A stretch of DNA of 64,000 nt. Source: Glebionis coronaria (lineage: Eukaryota > Streptophyta > Magnoliopsida > Asterales > Asteraceae). Every line of letters starts with the position of its first letter. The stretch's first letter is position 1. The stretch spans positions 291,319,147 to 291,383,146 of the forward strand of contig CM046875.1 in the NCBI GenBank assembly GCA_025667525.1, given 5' to 3'. The translations under genes were made by a program, and so were the position numbers. The notes beneath the pieces are model-generated. The model ran no database searches. It saw only the letters and a program-made list of their open reading frames with translations, and had not been told where the DNA came from. Positions 46,001 through 58,857 of the stretch are shown here, piece after piece.

Positions 46001-48547
46001 CTATTCTTTGATTACTTCATGGATTTTAGGATTCACCCTTCGTTGGCTTTGAATTGTTGGCTTAAAGTCGTCCTCCATGAGAATTTTATGTGTGAAGAAG
46101 TAAGGATCAATTCCACGGATGTCGGATATTTTCCAAGCGATAGCTCTTTTATGCTTCTTCAACACGGCGATAAGTCGGGCTTTTTCTTCTTCTTTCAGGT
46201 CCTTTGCGATGATGACCGGTAACTTCTCGTCGTCTTCAAGGAAAACGTACTCTAGATGAGGAGGTAGGTCCTTAAGCTCAAGAGTGGGAGGATCCTCAAT
46301 AGATGGTGTAACTAACGATGGATCATCATTAGTCACCTCTTTAGGAGAAGGAGGAGAAAACGGGTCATCATTGAGAAGTCTCTCAATAGTACGAATGTCT
46401 TCATCCCAATCGGTGGACGAATTATCATACTTAATATCGAGAGGACCCAAGCTAGCTTCGAAATCATCCAAGTCACTTTCTCCAAAAGGAGTCAATGCTG
46501 GAGCAATTGAGGCAACGGTGTCAACATTGGGTAGAGAAGAGAGAGTACTTTTGCAAGCATCATGAAAATGTTCTTCACAAGCCTCATCGAGAACATCAAT
46601 AGCATTAACACTCTCATACGAATAAGGTTGCTTAGAAATCTTACCCATGTTGAAGACAATTTTATCGTCACCAACTCTCATGATTATTTCGCCCGCGGCT
46701 ACATCAATGAGAGTGCGACTGGTCCTCAGGAATGGACGTCCAACGATTAATGGAACAAGATGATCCATCTCGTAGTCAACGACAACAAAATCCACCAGGA
46801 AGGTGAATTTGTCAACGCCAACAAAGACATCTTCGGCTATCCCTACTGGATAAGCAACCGTACGGTTAGCTAATTCCAAGGTCATTTTGGTGGGGACTAG
46901 CTCGGGGAGAGATAATTTCTTCCAAACACTTAAAGGCATTAAGTTTATACTGGCACCTAGATCGGCTAGGGCCATGTAATTCTCTACTCCTGGGAAGTTG
47001 CAAGGAATCAAGAAGCGACCCGGATCACCAAGTTTGGTGGGCAATTTCCTTAAGAGCACTGCGAAACAGTTCTCATTAAGTTGGGTCTGAGCAATGTCAA
47101 GAAGCTTCTCCTTGTCACTTAGAAGATCTTTAAACATGTTAGCGTATTTAGGCATGTGAGCGAGAGCCTCAGCAAAGGAGATGTTAAAATTCAATTGTTT
47201 AAACATTTTTAGAAAGTTTGAAACTTTAATATCATTCTTGCTCTTTTGCTTCTCTTTCCTCAACCTTGAAGGATAAGGTATATTGGATGAAGAAGAAGGC
47301 TTTAGGGGAATAGGATCACTCACAAGCACGTGTGGTGGGGAAATGGGGATAGAAGGTGAAGGAGGTGAGGAAAGTTGCTCTTTTTCCTTGTTCACAATCA
47401 CGGGTGGAGGTGTAGGAAGCTCGGGTTCCATATAACCTTTTCCACTACGAGTGGTGATTGCTTTCATCTCCCCTCTTGGATTCGCAACGGTATTACTCGG
47501 AAGAGTACCCGAAGAAGAGGGTTGATTACCTTGGATGAGCGAACCAATCATATCACGAATGTTAAGCGCTTGAGTGCTGAAAGAATCTCTGATGTCGGCA
47601 CGGATCTCATTGATCTGTTTTGCCATATCATTCCTTAGCTCGGCTCGAATATCGTTCCCTTTTTTCGTCATTTCGCCCTTCAAGTTGATGACTTGACTCT
47701 GAAGATTCGTCACCAGCTCCCGATTAGTCTTCATGAATGTCTCGACGTCTTGATTTACTGCCATCGGTTGATTGAGAGGTGGAGCTTGGTAAGCTTGAGA
47801 ATTTCCTTGAGTTGGGTATGGGTTTCTTTGGGGTTGATATTGATTGGTAGCACGAGGTTGGGATTGGTTGTTTCGGTTATAGATTAGTTGTTGGTTTTGA
47901 TTTGCAGGAGGGAAACCGGGTGGAGCAAGATAGTTATTGGAACGATAACTTAGCAAGCTACGGTCTCCTTGAGGGCGAGCTTGATAGCCTCCCGTGGGAT
48001 AAGTACCGTAAGCCGCGTTAACGTTTTCAGAAAAATTGCCTTGGGTAGAAGGACAATCAATATAAGAATGAGGACCACCACATGTGTCACAAGAAATAGC
48101 AACGGCTTTAGCTTGTTGAAAGTGGTTTGTGGCCATGGTCATGAAATTCTTGTTCATTTCAGCGAGTTGTCGAGAAATTTCAGTCATCTCAGGATTGGAA
48201 GTGGTAGAAGAAACATTGACTCTCGAGATAGATCTTGAGGATGCGGATGAATCCCAATTCTTGTGGTGAGTAGTCATGTTTTCAATCAACTCTCGACACT
48301 CCTCCGGTCTCCTTTTCATAAATGTACCACCGGCGGCGGCATTGATCGTATCACGATCACGAAAAGTGAGACCATTGTAGAAGGTGTTAATGAGAGTGAC
48401 GGGGAGCATGTTGTGATTTGGACAGCGGTCTATCAAATCATTGTATCGTTCCCAAGCATCGAAAAGCGATTCATCATTGTCTTGCATGAATCCACTGATT
48501 TGATTACGAAGGCTTGTGACCATGGATGGAGGGAAGTAGCGCGACAA
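46001..48547 (-). pseudogene. Gag C-terminal part and protease of the Athila-like element
   Basis: 848 codons. The first ~120 residues finish the Gag capsid domain (NTFYNGLTFRDRDTINAAAG). A knuckle CDTCGGPHSYIDC follows near residue 155, then a Gln/Asn/Pro-rich region. Protease begins near residue 520, with DLGASINLMPLS and later IVGRPFLRT. An acidic linker leads into the RT region (YFFTHKILMEDDF). Unlike the RT-less elements, no hydrophobic FDPG tail follows protease. The frame is joined to the upstream gag part by a shift in a run of seven T. Confidence 0.88.
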
Positions 48548-48917
48548 AAAAACGTTGAGTCATGTCATTCCACTTATGAATAGAATTCTTCGAGAGACGG
48601 TCAAACCATTTTTCGGCATGGTGAGAAAGCGAGTGGGGAAAGAGTTGGAGGCGAAGGTCATCCATAGAAACACCGGGGCACTTCATGCTTTGGGTGATGG
48701 TAATTAATTTGTCGAGGTGTTTGTTGGCATCATCATCCGGAACTCCGCGAAATGGGTTAGTTTGCACTTGTTGGATCATGTGATGCTTCAACGAAAACTC
48801 CTGAGCCGTGACGTGCATCGGCACAATCGGGCATCCGCGTCCGTTCATGGTGGGTTGACACAATTCCTCCATTGTCCGTAAATTAGGTAGGAGGACATTG
48901 TTGTTGTTGTTGTTCAA
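48504..48917 (-). pseudogene. Gag N-terminal part of the Athila-like element
   Basis: From ATG 48917 (MNNNNNNVLLPNLRTMEELC), 137 codons covering the N-terminal half of the capsid domain, including FSLKHHMIQQVQ, NPFRGVPDDDANKH and LFPHSLSHHAEKWFDRL. It overlaps the next frame. The homologous reading changes frame at the T run near 48546-48552, where one extra base would explain the break. Gag assembles the particle. The Asn run at the start comes from a GTT/AAC microsatellite. Confidence 0.82.
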
Positions 48918-49271
48918 ATTGGGTTGAGGTGGTTGTTATTTTTGTTATTAACACCAGCCATATCTAAATATTAACGAGTCTCGGGCTCAGAATAGTTCGA
49001 AGATCTAGTACGCATACACCTGCAGAAGAAAAATATACACAGAGAATATCTATATAATCTATATAATCTTTTTGGTGCAAAACCTTTTGAAAAGAATTGC
49101 TTTTTATGAATTTATAATGTTTTTGTATTTTTTAAGAATTTTATATTTTTTACGATTTTTGAAAATTTTTAAAGCAATGAAAATAACGTTCAAAGAACGG
49201 ATCCCAAAATTCAATGCGTCTCTCACTAAAAACCTTTAATCGTAACGAAAAGAGCATGCAGCGGAGCCATT
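48918..49271 (-). promoter_or_regulatory. Leader and primer-binding site of the Athila-like element
   Basis: The complement of 49258-49269 reads TGGCTCCGCTGC, two bases from the LTR, matching the start of the site at 37657-37673. The rest of the leader is non-coding. Confidence 0.65.
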
Positions 49272-51029
49272 TAATACTCGGTTTTGCAACAAAGTATGAA
49301 AGTTCGTTGAACCGATCTTTTCGAATTGACTATTGGTTCAAAGTGCGACTCAATCGTCTTTTGGTGAACAAGAGAATGGTTTGGTTTTGATTATCTATTT
49401 TAAAATAATAGCAAGAAATTTAAGTGTCGTTGAGCAAAGTAGATGTTTAAAGATTAATACTAAAATGACGAGTTAAAATTAAATGCTTGAAAAACTTAAA
49501 GACTAGATTAAGAAAATTACTTAAACACTTAACAAAACTATCACTTGGAGACTATGTAAAAACAATAAACTCTATTCGGAATACAAATGACCACTGATCG
49601 GAATATCTCAAAATGGCTGCAATCGGAATATGGGAGTCAATAGCCCAGATCGGAATATATTCCGATCTGGTGATCGGAATATGGGAAATGAGGCTGTCGG
49701 AATGTTTACAAACACACTCAATCGGAATGTCCAAAGATGACACAATCGGAATATTGATAAACACACCCAATCGGAATAACTAGAAAGTTATACTAATCGG
49801 AATACGGGGTAAAGACCCAATCGAAATATACCAAAAACTTACCGTCGGAATATACAAACCCTAATCCGATCACTTTGATCGGAATAAATGGGATGCTTGG
49901 TCGGAATACTAACTGCTCAAATCGGAACCCCTTAAAACCCTTTTTCGATTAACCAATCGGAAAGAGGGGTGTTGGTGGCTGCTCGGAATGTCACGATCGG
50001 AAAGGGGTTTGTACCCTTTCCGAAATATATGGGATTCGGTAAATAAGCCAAGGAATAAGCTAATATGATAAGCTTATCCCCAAACTAGGACGAATCAAAA
50101 ATAAACCGGATCAAATAAGCACAATTATCGACTTATCTAAACTCAAAATAAACAAACTTTTAGATCAAACAATAAAAACATGAACTTTTTAAGAAAACTT
50201 TTTATAAGTAAATAAGCTAATCATAAAAATAAGCCAATAAGCACAAGAATCTCAAAGCTTATTCGTATGAAAACTTAAGTAATGATCAAAAGATTAACTT
50301 TTTAAGCACGAAATAATTAAGAACAACACGGATCATATGAAATTCGCACCAAAATCAATCTAAGATCAAAGAAAGGTAGAATGAGATTTAGGATTAAAAG
50401 CTTAAATAGAACTTATTTAATGAAAAATAAGCAATACAAATGTTTAATCTTGAAAGATTAAATGAAAAGATGAAACTTAGTGAGAGAAAGTTTAAGACTT
50501 TCTCTCTCTAAAACTAGAAAAGTACAAAAATGAAATAAACTAAAAATTAAAGACTAACTCCCTCCTAATGACTATTAGGAGGGTATTTATAGGGAAGGTG
50601 GAAGGAGTACATGTGTTGCATCTTCTTTCTTTCTTTCTTCACGTCTTCTCGAATCGACTTTAATTCTTTGTCTTTTGTCGATGTCATGTCGGGATTTGAA
50701 CTTGTCTTTTAATTTTCTTCTTCTATTAGACTTAAGTTCTTCGACTTCGTTAAACTTCCGTCTGTAGACTTTTTCTTCGATAAATATTCAGAATAGGTCT
50801 TGGACTTCCGTTCTTTTTGCACTCTTGATCTTTTGACTTCGTCTTTTCCCGTTTTCTTCGATAAAAGCCCGTGAAAGCCCGTGTTTTCTTCCTTTTTCAT
50901 ATTATGGTCCTAAAACACAATAAAAACACAAACCACGCATAATTCCGACTTTTACGACATAAATCACACGTTTTGGTCTTGTATTATTGGAAATAAGTGG
51001 TAAAAGGATAAGTTTTTTCACACTTATTA
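49272..51029 (-). repeat. 5' LTR of the Athila-like element (1758 bp)
   Basis: Pairs with 39581-41339; differences are few (about four to five in the first 170 bp, fewer elsewhere, by eye). TATA box complement at 50584-50591, motif array at 49574-50032, palindrome at 49645-49670. The short Lys/Ser-rich frame at 50709-50900 also occurs in the other LTR and is probably not a gene. Confidence 0.93.
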
Positions 51030-51034
51030 CAAGG

Positions 51035-51418
51035 CAACAATTTTCAAAATCGTAACAATTTTCAAGGAAATAATCAACAAGGAAAATTTTCAATTCAAAA
51101 TCAAGGTTATAATCAATTTCGGAATTTTAATTGGCAAAATCGAGACGATAATCAAAACTCGAATTTTTCAAACAACAACAATCAAGGTAACAATTTTTCA
51201 AGTGGTAATCAAGGAAATTTTCAAAGAAGTAATCAAAACCAATGGAACTTTAATTCTAATCAAAATAGTTCTTCAAACGATTTTCAAAACTACATGAAAA
51301 CGAATGAGGCTAATATGAGACGATTAGAGGGAGAAATTGGTTCTTTGAAAAACGACTTTTCTAATACATTGAAACTTTAAAACACGAAGATTGAGCAAGG
51401 ACAAATTGACATTAAAAA
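51035..51418 (+). pseudogene. Gag C-terminal Asn/Gln-rich region after the Athila insertion
   Basis: Continues the frame cut at 39580. It encodes an Asn/Gln/Phe-rich low-complexity stretch (NNFQNRNNFQGNNQQGKFS and so on), ending in MRRLEGEIGSLKNDF, a coiled-coil-like segment. A TAA near 51378-51380 and a shift in an A-run near 51412-51418 separate it from the protease frame. Such a region usually joins the zinc knuckle to protease in this family. Confidence 0.7.
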
Positions 51419-52675
51419 ATGTTTTCGGCCATTATGAACAAGTCCTCTGGTGCTTCATCGAGTTCGTTACCTAGTGACGCTGTTGCAAATCCGAAGGAAC
51501 AATGTAAAGCCGCCTCGTCTCGTGGGAAAGGTCGTGTGATTACCCCTAACCTTGAAGGATTTCGAGTTGTTCCTTCTTATCAACCCTCGACTTCTAAGAC
51601 GTCTTATTGTTCTAAAGTCGATGGGGTGAACGTGCCGAGCAAGGAAAAGAGTGCACACCCTCGTGTACCTCAAATTCTATCCACGGTTCAAAAAGAGAGT
51701 TTTATCGACCTTACCAAAGTAACCCTTGAAGAAACTTGTGCATTGATCCCTCTTAAAAAACCCAAAAGGCGTATGCCGAGAAAGGAAGAGGATCCGGGCC
51801 AATTTCTACTACCTTGTGATTTTTCCGAGATTGAGGGATGTTTAGCCCTTGCCGATTTAGGTGCTAGCATCAATCTTATGCCTCATTCTCTATGGAAATT
51901 GATGAGATTGCCTAGACTTACCCCCACAAACATGACTATCGAGCTTGCAAATTGTACACCTCTTATACCAATTGGAATAGCCGAGGATGTCTATGTTAGG
52001 ATTGGAAAGTTTGTTTTTCCCGTGGATTTCGTTATATCCCATTATGAGTGTGACCCTAAATGTCCCATTATTTTAGGGCGACCATTTTCATCGACGGCTA
52101 GAACCGTAATCGACGTTCACGAGGGGAGACTTACTATGAGATATGGGGATGATAAAATGGATTTTTTCACGAGTAAATACCAAGTGTTTAATGATAATGA
52201 AAAAACCGAGGTTTCAAAACCTAATGTTTCTAAACCTAATGATTTCAAAATGTTCACTTTAGCGGAAAGAATGAGGCTTAATGCATGTTTTGAAAAAAAT
52301 AAGAAGAACGGTTTTAAAGATGAGGATTTTAATGATAAAGAATACGTGTACCTAATTCAAAAGGGTATGTGTAAATTTATGGATGAAAATTCACTTTGGG
52401 ATGAATTCGATGAAACAAGTGAAATACCAATTCTGAAGGGCGACGTTAGTGCCATCACGACAATGACCAAAATGGGCTCGTCTTCACCACCTTCGAAGGA
52501 CCACGACTTTGAGGCTTCAACTTCTAACTCCATCGAAGTGCCTCCTTTTCCTAGCCCAACACCCGTTGAGGCTAAAGGTTTTATCGACATCGATCCTCTC
52601 GTCTTAGAAAAGTCACCTAAGCATAGTCATTCGACTTGTAAGACCATGGTTGTGAGTGCTCACATCGGCTCCTAA
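51419..52675 (+). pseudogene. Protease of the RT-less gypsy element
   Basis: 418 codons. The first ~120 residues are linker. Protease follows with ALADLGASINLMPHSLWKLM and IILGRPFSSTARTVID, both complete in form, so the active site looks sound. The chain continues into a mixed charged region (residues ~260-418) with no RT. It ends at TAA 52673-52675 while the homologous reading shifts into the frame of 52656-53402. The enzyme would process Gag. The N-terminal start is not real; it is a continuation of gag. Confidence 0.82.
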
Positions 52676-53402
52676 AAAGAAACATGTGAAGTACGATGAT
52701 TACGAGTTTGATCCCGAGATTGAGGAAATCATTGAACGAGAGCTAGCTTTTATACCTTCACTTCCACCTACGAGTGAGGTCGATCTTTCCAAAATTGAGG
52801 ATGAACTAAATGAGTTGGAGCATCTTATTTTCGATGACGAACCAACTCATGTGACCAACAAAAATCCAATTCTCGAGGAGTTACCTAATCAATACTCCTC
52901 AAATGAGAATTACGTTTACGATATTCGTGAGGATTTAACTTATCAACAATCCCGACAAATGGATGATGGTTTCGTACTTGATCGTGATCTTTTCGAGAGA
53001 GTTTCTAAGATACTCAAGGAGGGGAATGACAAACCTTGGTTTGACAAGCCTATCTTTGATGAAGAAATCGATGAGATCGACGTTCATGAGGATGACGAGT
53101 ATGTTGACCCCGAGGGGGCGGTGTTCTTTATTGATAAACGTTTTGAGAACTTATATAATCCGCCACCCCCTCCCACCAAAGACTTATATGTGAGGAATTT
53201 TAGCGCGAATAATTTTGAATTTGACACGCCAAATATTTTTGACATTATCAAATCGGGTTTTCATAAAGAGTTTTTAAACAATGAAAAAGGAAAGGATTTT
53301 AAATGTGATTTAAAAGAATTTTCTACAAGTTTAACTCTGTCATCACCGCGTTTTATGAGTGCTACCACCTTGTCTACTCCTTTTGACGACGGTTGGTATT
53401 GA
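52656..53402 (+). pseudogene. Acidic region after protease, RT-less gypsy element
   Basis: 248 codons, strongly acidic, with stretches such as YEFDPEIEEIIERELAF, LSKIEDELNELEHLIFDDE and FDEEIDEIDVHEDDEYVD. It stands where RT would start in an autonomous relative. No enzyme motif was found. It corresponds in place and character to the Asp/Ser-rich part of the frame at 2-1336. A TGA (53400-53402) separates it from the next piece, which continues in a compatible way. Confidence 0.65.
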
Positions 53403-53723
53403 TCTAGTGTGGGGGAAGCCCCTTATGTGCCCTCACATTTCTCCACCGAGGACGAGATTTACGATCCCGGAATTGCTTGTAAAGGGAAATCTCGGTCTTC
53501 CACCGATGCAATAAATGGAAAATCTTTTCGTTTGCTTGGTGTGAGTCTACCTCGAGTAGCTCATTATTTTGACTTACCCATTGCCCCACCTTTCTACTTC
53601 TTATCTATTTTCTTTAACCCCTTTTGGGTTGTTTGTGCAATGGTTGAAGTGGCGTTGTTTCGTCTTTCATCCGAAAATGAAGACGCTATCTTTGACCCCG
53701 ATATACGTGTATCGGGTTCTTAA
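53403..53723 (+). pseudogene. Hydrophobic C-terminal module, RT-less gypsy element
   Basis: About 105 codons. A motif IYDPGIACKGK is followed by a Pro-rich turn (PIAPPFYFLSIFF), a hydrophobic stretch that could span a membrane (about residues 55-85), then VEVALFRLSSENEDAIFDP close to the stop. The order (F/Y)DPGI, PP, hydrophobic, FDP matches the end of the frame at 2-1336. Function unknown; such a segment is absent from the pol-bearing element. It might be a membrane anchor, a fragment of an old pol, or a structural tail of Gag. Confidence 0.6.
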
Positions 53724-55585
53724 AGTACTCCATGTACTTTTGCGCCTTGTTTATCATGTAAGCCCCACCAAAAATGACCATACCATGAGTATCCCTAAAT
53801 GATCACATTTATGGGGATTCGAGACGAGCTTTTGACTCGGTTATAAAAAACAAGGTGCCTCGTGGGGGATTCTCATGCTTATCCTTGTATATATTATCGC
53901 TTTATTAGTTTAATGTAACGAGGGGACTTGTGCTCTTCCTACCTTTGTTCCGTGGTTGTTTGTGACTGTGATTTATTAGGTTCATCGTCATCATTGAAGC
54001 CTCTCGTGTTCGTTTTACGGATCACTCGAGCTTCGATCGTTGCCTTTGGAGATTCCGATATCCGATGATATCCTTTTATGTTCTGACGTTTATCTTATTA
54101 GCATAATTCATAAACGGCTTTTAGGTTATTCGTTTTACCCTTTCCATGCTCGAGATTAAGCATTCGACTTCGTCTCTAATATGGGGGTGTTTTCACCCCT
54201 AGACCTGAAACATTGAGGAAAATGTTTAGTTTTAGTATTGGGGGGGTGAGTAGATACTTCACCTTGCTTACGTCACCACGCAATCCAATATTCATCGTTT
54301 TGCTATCGTTTTGCTGCAAATAAGGCTAAAAATGGCCAAATTTTCTAGTTTTTCATAAGTGTTTAAGACACGAATGTAGGTTTTCCGATGGTGAGAATAA
54401 GAGTAATTTTTTACTCGACCGTGCGTGTTGAGCACATAGCTTCGATTCCTTAACTTTTTAGGATAAGTCTCTTAAATGAGGACGAGAAATGATAAAGTTA
54501 TTTATAAGTCTCGTAATCGTCACGATCTCATGTGTAGTAACTATTATCTTATTCTCCCCTCGCTTTTGAATAATAAATTGTTAATAAATATTGATTAGCG
54601 GTTTAGTCACTATTGTTGGTTTCTAATTTGTTTTGGTAGCTTCCATGTAATTAAATTGGGAAAACATTAAGGTATCGCCAGCGTCACGGTTTTGAAGTAT
54701 TGGCACCCGAATAATCGAAAGTTTCACCTAATAATAAGATTTCAAGTGCTCACCTAAATTAAGAAAAAATTTGAAGCTCACAAGGCCGAAAAATCTATGC
54801 CCAAATTGAAAGTGAATCAAGCCTTAATCTTTGAAGCTTTAAAGATCCAAAATTCGCTTTAGCGTGAGGATATACGTCTTTGGCTAATAAAACCACCGAT
54901 GAGGCGGATAATTAAAGGCAAGGCAAGACCGAAGTCATAATAAAAGCTTCATGGCGAAGTTGAATAAAAGATAGAGGTAAACCTATGATAATAAGGCCCT
55001 TCCGTTAGGGGGCGTATAAAAGTCTTGGTAATAAGTCTCATGTTCAAAACCGTTATAAAATCGTGTTTATCGATCCTTCTTGTTGACTTAATTTTTTGAC
55101 ATCGTTGTCTATTAGGGTGAATTATTAATTTAATGATTTTGGTTACACCGTTAAGACTCTATTTTTAGACTTAATCTCTATTCATGCATAAGTCAATGAT
55201 GTATCCTCGTGATCATTATGAAAAAAATAAAATATAAGAGATACCAAGTAGGAATAAGGGAGTTTAGGTGTGTAATTAACACTCATGAGATGTGATCGTG
55301 TTGCTAACTTATAATAACAATGATCTCGTTACACGCTTAGCATGGAATTGGATGAAAATCGAGGACGACGAAATTATTTCTAACGAAGCATTCACGTGTT
55401 CTTGTTCTATTATCCCAAAAGTCACTTTCTCATGATGAAAACAATACATTATGTCTAAAACACGTGTAGTAGTTTATTTAAGTTTACGTCTTCAATAAAA
55501 GTCATCATAAAATGAATTTTGGAAGTGTTACGATACTTAATTCTAGCATTGCGTGGGGACACGGCAAATGTTTAGTATGTGGGAG
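53724..55585 (+). other. 3' noncoding region and polypurine tract, RT-less gypsy element
   Basis: Non-coding. It contains the palindrome at 54208-54227 beside TATTGGGGGGGTGAG, the conserved block at 55199-55330, and a purine tract GTGGGAG right before the LTR at 55586. Blocks also match 1337-3382 and 41340-43377. Confidence 0.7.
55199..55330 (+). other. Conserved noncoding block, third copy
   Basis: Begins ATGTATCCTCGTGATCATT and ends ATAATAACAATGATCTCGTT, matching 3029-3160 although the LTRs of the two elements differ. Confidence 0.7.
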
Positions 55586-58562
55586 AGATGAGACTGTATT
55601 TATACATAGTCTCATCGTCCGAATTGGGCTTAAAACGCTTAAAATATCATCAAAATACCAAAATATATGCTTGTGTTTGTTCATTGTGTATTTTAGGTAC
55701 GGATATCGTGAAATCAACAAAAGATCACAAGAATCAAGCAAAAACAAACACGGGAAATGAAGCCGCACAAAGAATCGGGCCCAAGTATGGAATTTACAAA
55801 ATTGCCCTTGAAGTTTTGAAGAATGTCAAGTTTGGTCCCTCATCTTTGAAGACTTGTCACAAATGACCCTCCACTAGTCATTTGTACAATAAAAATCCCT
55901 AAAGTTTGAAGATATGTCAAAACAGCCCTTGAAGATTAAAGGAATTGCAAGATTGGTCCTTATTTAAAGTTTGAAACTATGTTGGGCCAAATTCAGCAAG
56001 TTGTCCAAAGTTGTTATTAAAGGAAATGGGTATAAAAGCTGGTACAAACTTGATTTGCAAAGATTTTGGGAATACAAGGGTCTTTCTTGCCCAGACAACC
56101 AAACACCACTCCACCTATCTCAGCTCGCCACCTCACCTTGACTTTCTGACCAACCAATCAAATCCCTCTCCCCTTCCACATCACACCCCACTCACGTTTA
56201 ACTATAACAAATATTTTAATTGTCTGTTTAAACCAAAATAAACGTGGGAAACACTAATCCTCTCCCTAAACCTGCATCAAACACCCATCTTTCTCACCAA
56301 GAACCCTAATCACTATACTACTTAAATCAAAGGGGTTTTCTACGAATCACTCCAGATCATCAATTTAACTTAACTTAAGCCTATCCCACACCCAAAAATA
56401 CATCCACATACATCCCTGGACCCCCATGAGATTCCCCTGCACCCATCATTTTCACCAAAACCCAAGGAGGGGACATAATCAACGTCCAATAACTTTTACT
56501 TGTCCTCCACACCCAAATCAACCTTCAAGATGCAATCAAGTGAGCTGTCAATCCAGAAAGATCACATGTCTAGTTTGACTGAATCTTCAAGACTGGAGAC
56601 TTCAAGGGAAAATTAGGGCTTTTATTCATTAGGGTTTTAGCTTCTAGTAATTTCCTTTCCATTGTATAAATATGGGTGTGCTATACCCATATTAGTTTGT
56701 TCCAGTTTTTGTGTATTTTTTAAATAGTAATGAAAATGAACTTTTCTTAATGTGCATAACTGAGTTCCTCTTTTACTGTCTTTCCTAGTCTAAATTTATC
56801 TTTGATGCAAGTAGTTTAAAGGATTCATAAGATTTCAGTTTGTAAGAAGGTTTTCAGAAAACCGTTTATTTTTTCAAGGTATTAGTATTGAAAAAGTTTT
56901 TCATTAGCTTGATATCAAACCCACATGAAGTGAAAGTGGAGTGGGGTTTTGATTTCAGCTTATATCAAAGCTTTCGTCAAAGTTTTTAGGAAGTTCAAAG
57001 TTTATGGTTTTGAAAATTTTGCATTTCATTTTTTTATGATTATTAAGTTATAAGCTTGTAAGCCATAAGCTACTTAACTCATAAGCCAGTCTTGTAGCTT
57101 GTTAAGTCATTGAATCAAGTTCACTTGCTCTATTTCTCTTTTCTTAGCAGGGTTGCAAGGTAATTCTTTTTTTTGAAGTATAATAGGGGTGTTTGGGACT
57201 GCTGTATTCCCCACCTAGTTCATCTCTACATCAATCAAGATCAGCACAAGCCCGAGCTTGTATGGAGATGGCATTGCAGCCATAGTGGGGCCCAGATGTA
57301 GGCATCTTTGGTGTGATTTTTGTATTTGACTTGTGTGTTTTTCTGTTTAGACTGACTACCTACACTCCACTGAGTGTAGGGGTGCCTTATTGTCCAAGAA
57401 AAAGCCCACAAATAAGCTTTCCTAAGCTTATTGCTCACAAGACACGTTTTTTTATAACTAGCAGTGGGAACCAAGTTCCCACTGGTAGTGTAAAACTTGG
57501 TACTGCTACACAAGCAGACAAATCAGAACACATGTCACTTTCATCCTTTTTACTTTTTTGTCTTTAGTGGTAAAATTTAGGAATTAAAACTTGATTTTAG
57601 TTTTGTAATTTTTCTTATTTATTTTCTGATTTTTCTATTTAGTTTATTTTTATTTTATTGTTCATCTCCTATTTTTTAGATTTAATTGCAATTTAAATTA
57701 CTTTTTAATTAACTGTTTTTGTCTTTTAGTGTAAAATTTTAATATTTTTCAATTTTTAAAATTTTCTTAGATTTAGAAAAATATTTTAAGACTTTTAGTT
57801 TAAAAAGATTTTACTGTTCACTTTTTTATTAATTCTTAGAATTTATTTAAGTTTAATTAGGGTTTTATTAATAACTGTTTTGTCTTTTAGTGAAAAATTT
57901 TAGTTTTTTCAAACTTTTTCATTTTTATACTGTTCATTAGTATAATTTAGGATTTCTAAAATTGTCAAATTATTTTTAGCATTATTTTAATATTTTTAAT
58001 GATTATTTTAGTCTAAAAATAGTTTTTAGTGTTTTAAATGTAGAAAAATAGTTTTGAAAATTTAGGAAAAATACTTTTTAGTCTTTAAATAATATAAGTG
58101 AGTTATTAGTTCAATAAAATAATATTTTGGGATTTTTCTTAATTATATTTAATTTTAGGGCTTTAATTAGCATTTAAAATTGAATATTTAATTAATAAAA
58201 AGTTTAAAAATATATTTATTGGATTTTTATTCTTATTAATATTATTTTAGACTTAGTTTTCATTTTCAATTAATTTTTAGGTTTAATTTTTAATTTTGTC
58301 ACGTTTTACGTATTTACGTTCGCGTTTTACGTCAAATCGTCGTAATATAATCGTAATCGTAGCTCGTCTTTAATTTTTCTCTCTCAACCCAAAAACGTCA
58401 CTAATCCAAACTTTGATTTTATATATTGGCACACTTAATACACACACCTCCTTCGAGAACGAACCCGCATTTATTCGACTTGTCGGTTTTCCTAAATCGT
58501 CGAGTTTAATACTTGCCACTCATATACGTTTTTCCTAAAACGTGTACGAAAAACCTACATCA
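55586..58562 (+). repeat. 3' LTR of the RT-less gypsy element (2977 bp)
   Basis: Matches 34091-37651 except for a ~585-bp deletion at about 57298, where CCCAGATGTA joins GGCATCTTTGG. The first base is A rather than T. It ends CCTACATCA before the GCAGA duplication. Confidence 0.9.
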
Positions 58563-58857
58563 GCAGATATAATAAAGAAAGTGATTACATGTTATTTCCA
58601 TGAGAATTTAACAGTCATCTTAGCGTAACACAATCTAAATCATAGGCCGGTCGAGCCTAATCCAAAGTAATGATACACACAGTCTTTAAAAACATCATAT
58701 CCCAAAGTTACATGTCCCAAAAGAAAGAAAAGATAAAGTACGGGATTACATCACAAAAAGCTGAACAAGAGATAAAAGAACAAAGGTCCTATGTCATGAT
58801 AGTCGGGATGCAACCCATGAGCTTATCATGACGTACAAGAAGTCTAGTACGTCTATG

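Larger units (their letters stand above)
39581..51029 (-). mobile_element. Athila-like Ty3/gypsy element with gag and pol, nearly complete
   Basis: 11,449 bp on the minus strand with LTRs at 49272-51029 (5') and 39581-41339 (3'), and perfect target duplication CAAGG (39576-39580, 51030-51034). In order from the right it has primer-binding site, gag, protease, RT, RNase H, integrase, a ~2-kb 3' noncoding region and a polypurine tract. LTR ends are TAATAAGTG ... GAGTATTA instead of TG ... CA. A few stops and frameshifts inactivate it. No envelope-like frame was found after integrase. It interrupts gag of the element at 34091-58562. Confidence 0.93.
34091..58562 (+). mobile_element. Gag-protease Ty3/gypsy element without RT/integrase, complete, with nested Athila-like element
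   Basis: Long LTRs flank gag, protease and an acidic tail; a perfect 5-bp target duplication GCAGA lies at 34086-34090 and 58563-58567. Without the nested insertion (39581-51029 plus duplication) the element is about 13 kb. Its internal region of about 6.5 kb has no RT, RNase H or integrase. Gag, protease and primer-binding site resemble those of the Athila-like element, but the LTR does not. It must rely on enzymes from elsewhere. It is inserted in a minus-strand chromovirus-like element. Confidence 0.9.

Noticed and set aside
50709..50900. Small Lys/Ser-rich protein (also at 41018-41209 and 3345-3674)
   Set aside because: It lies in the LTR just after the TATA region, has no conserved start between copies, and differs between copies as DNA would.
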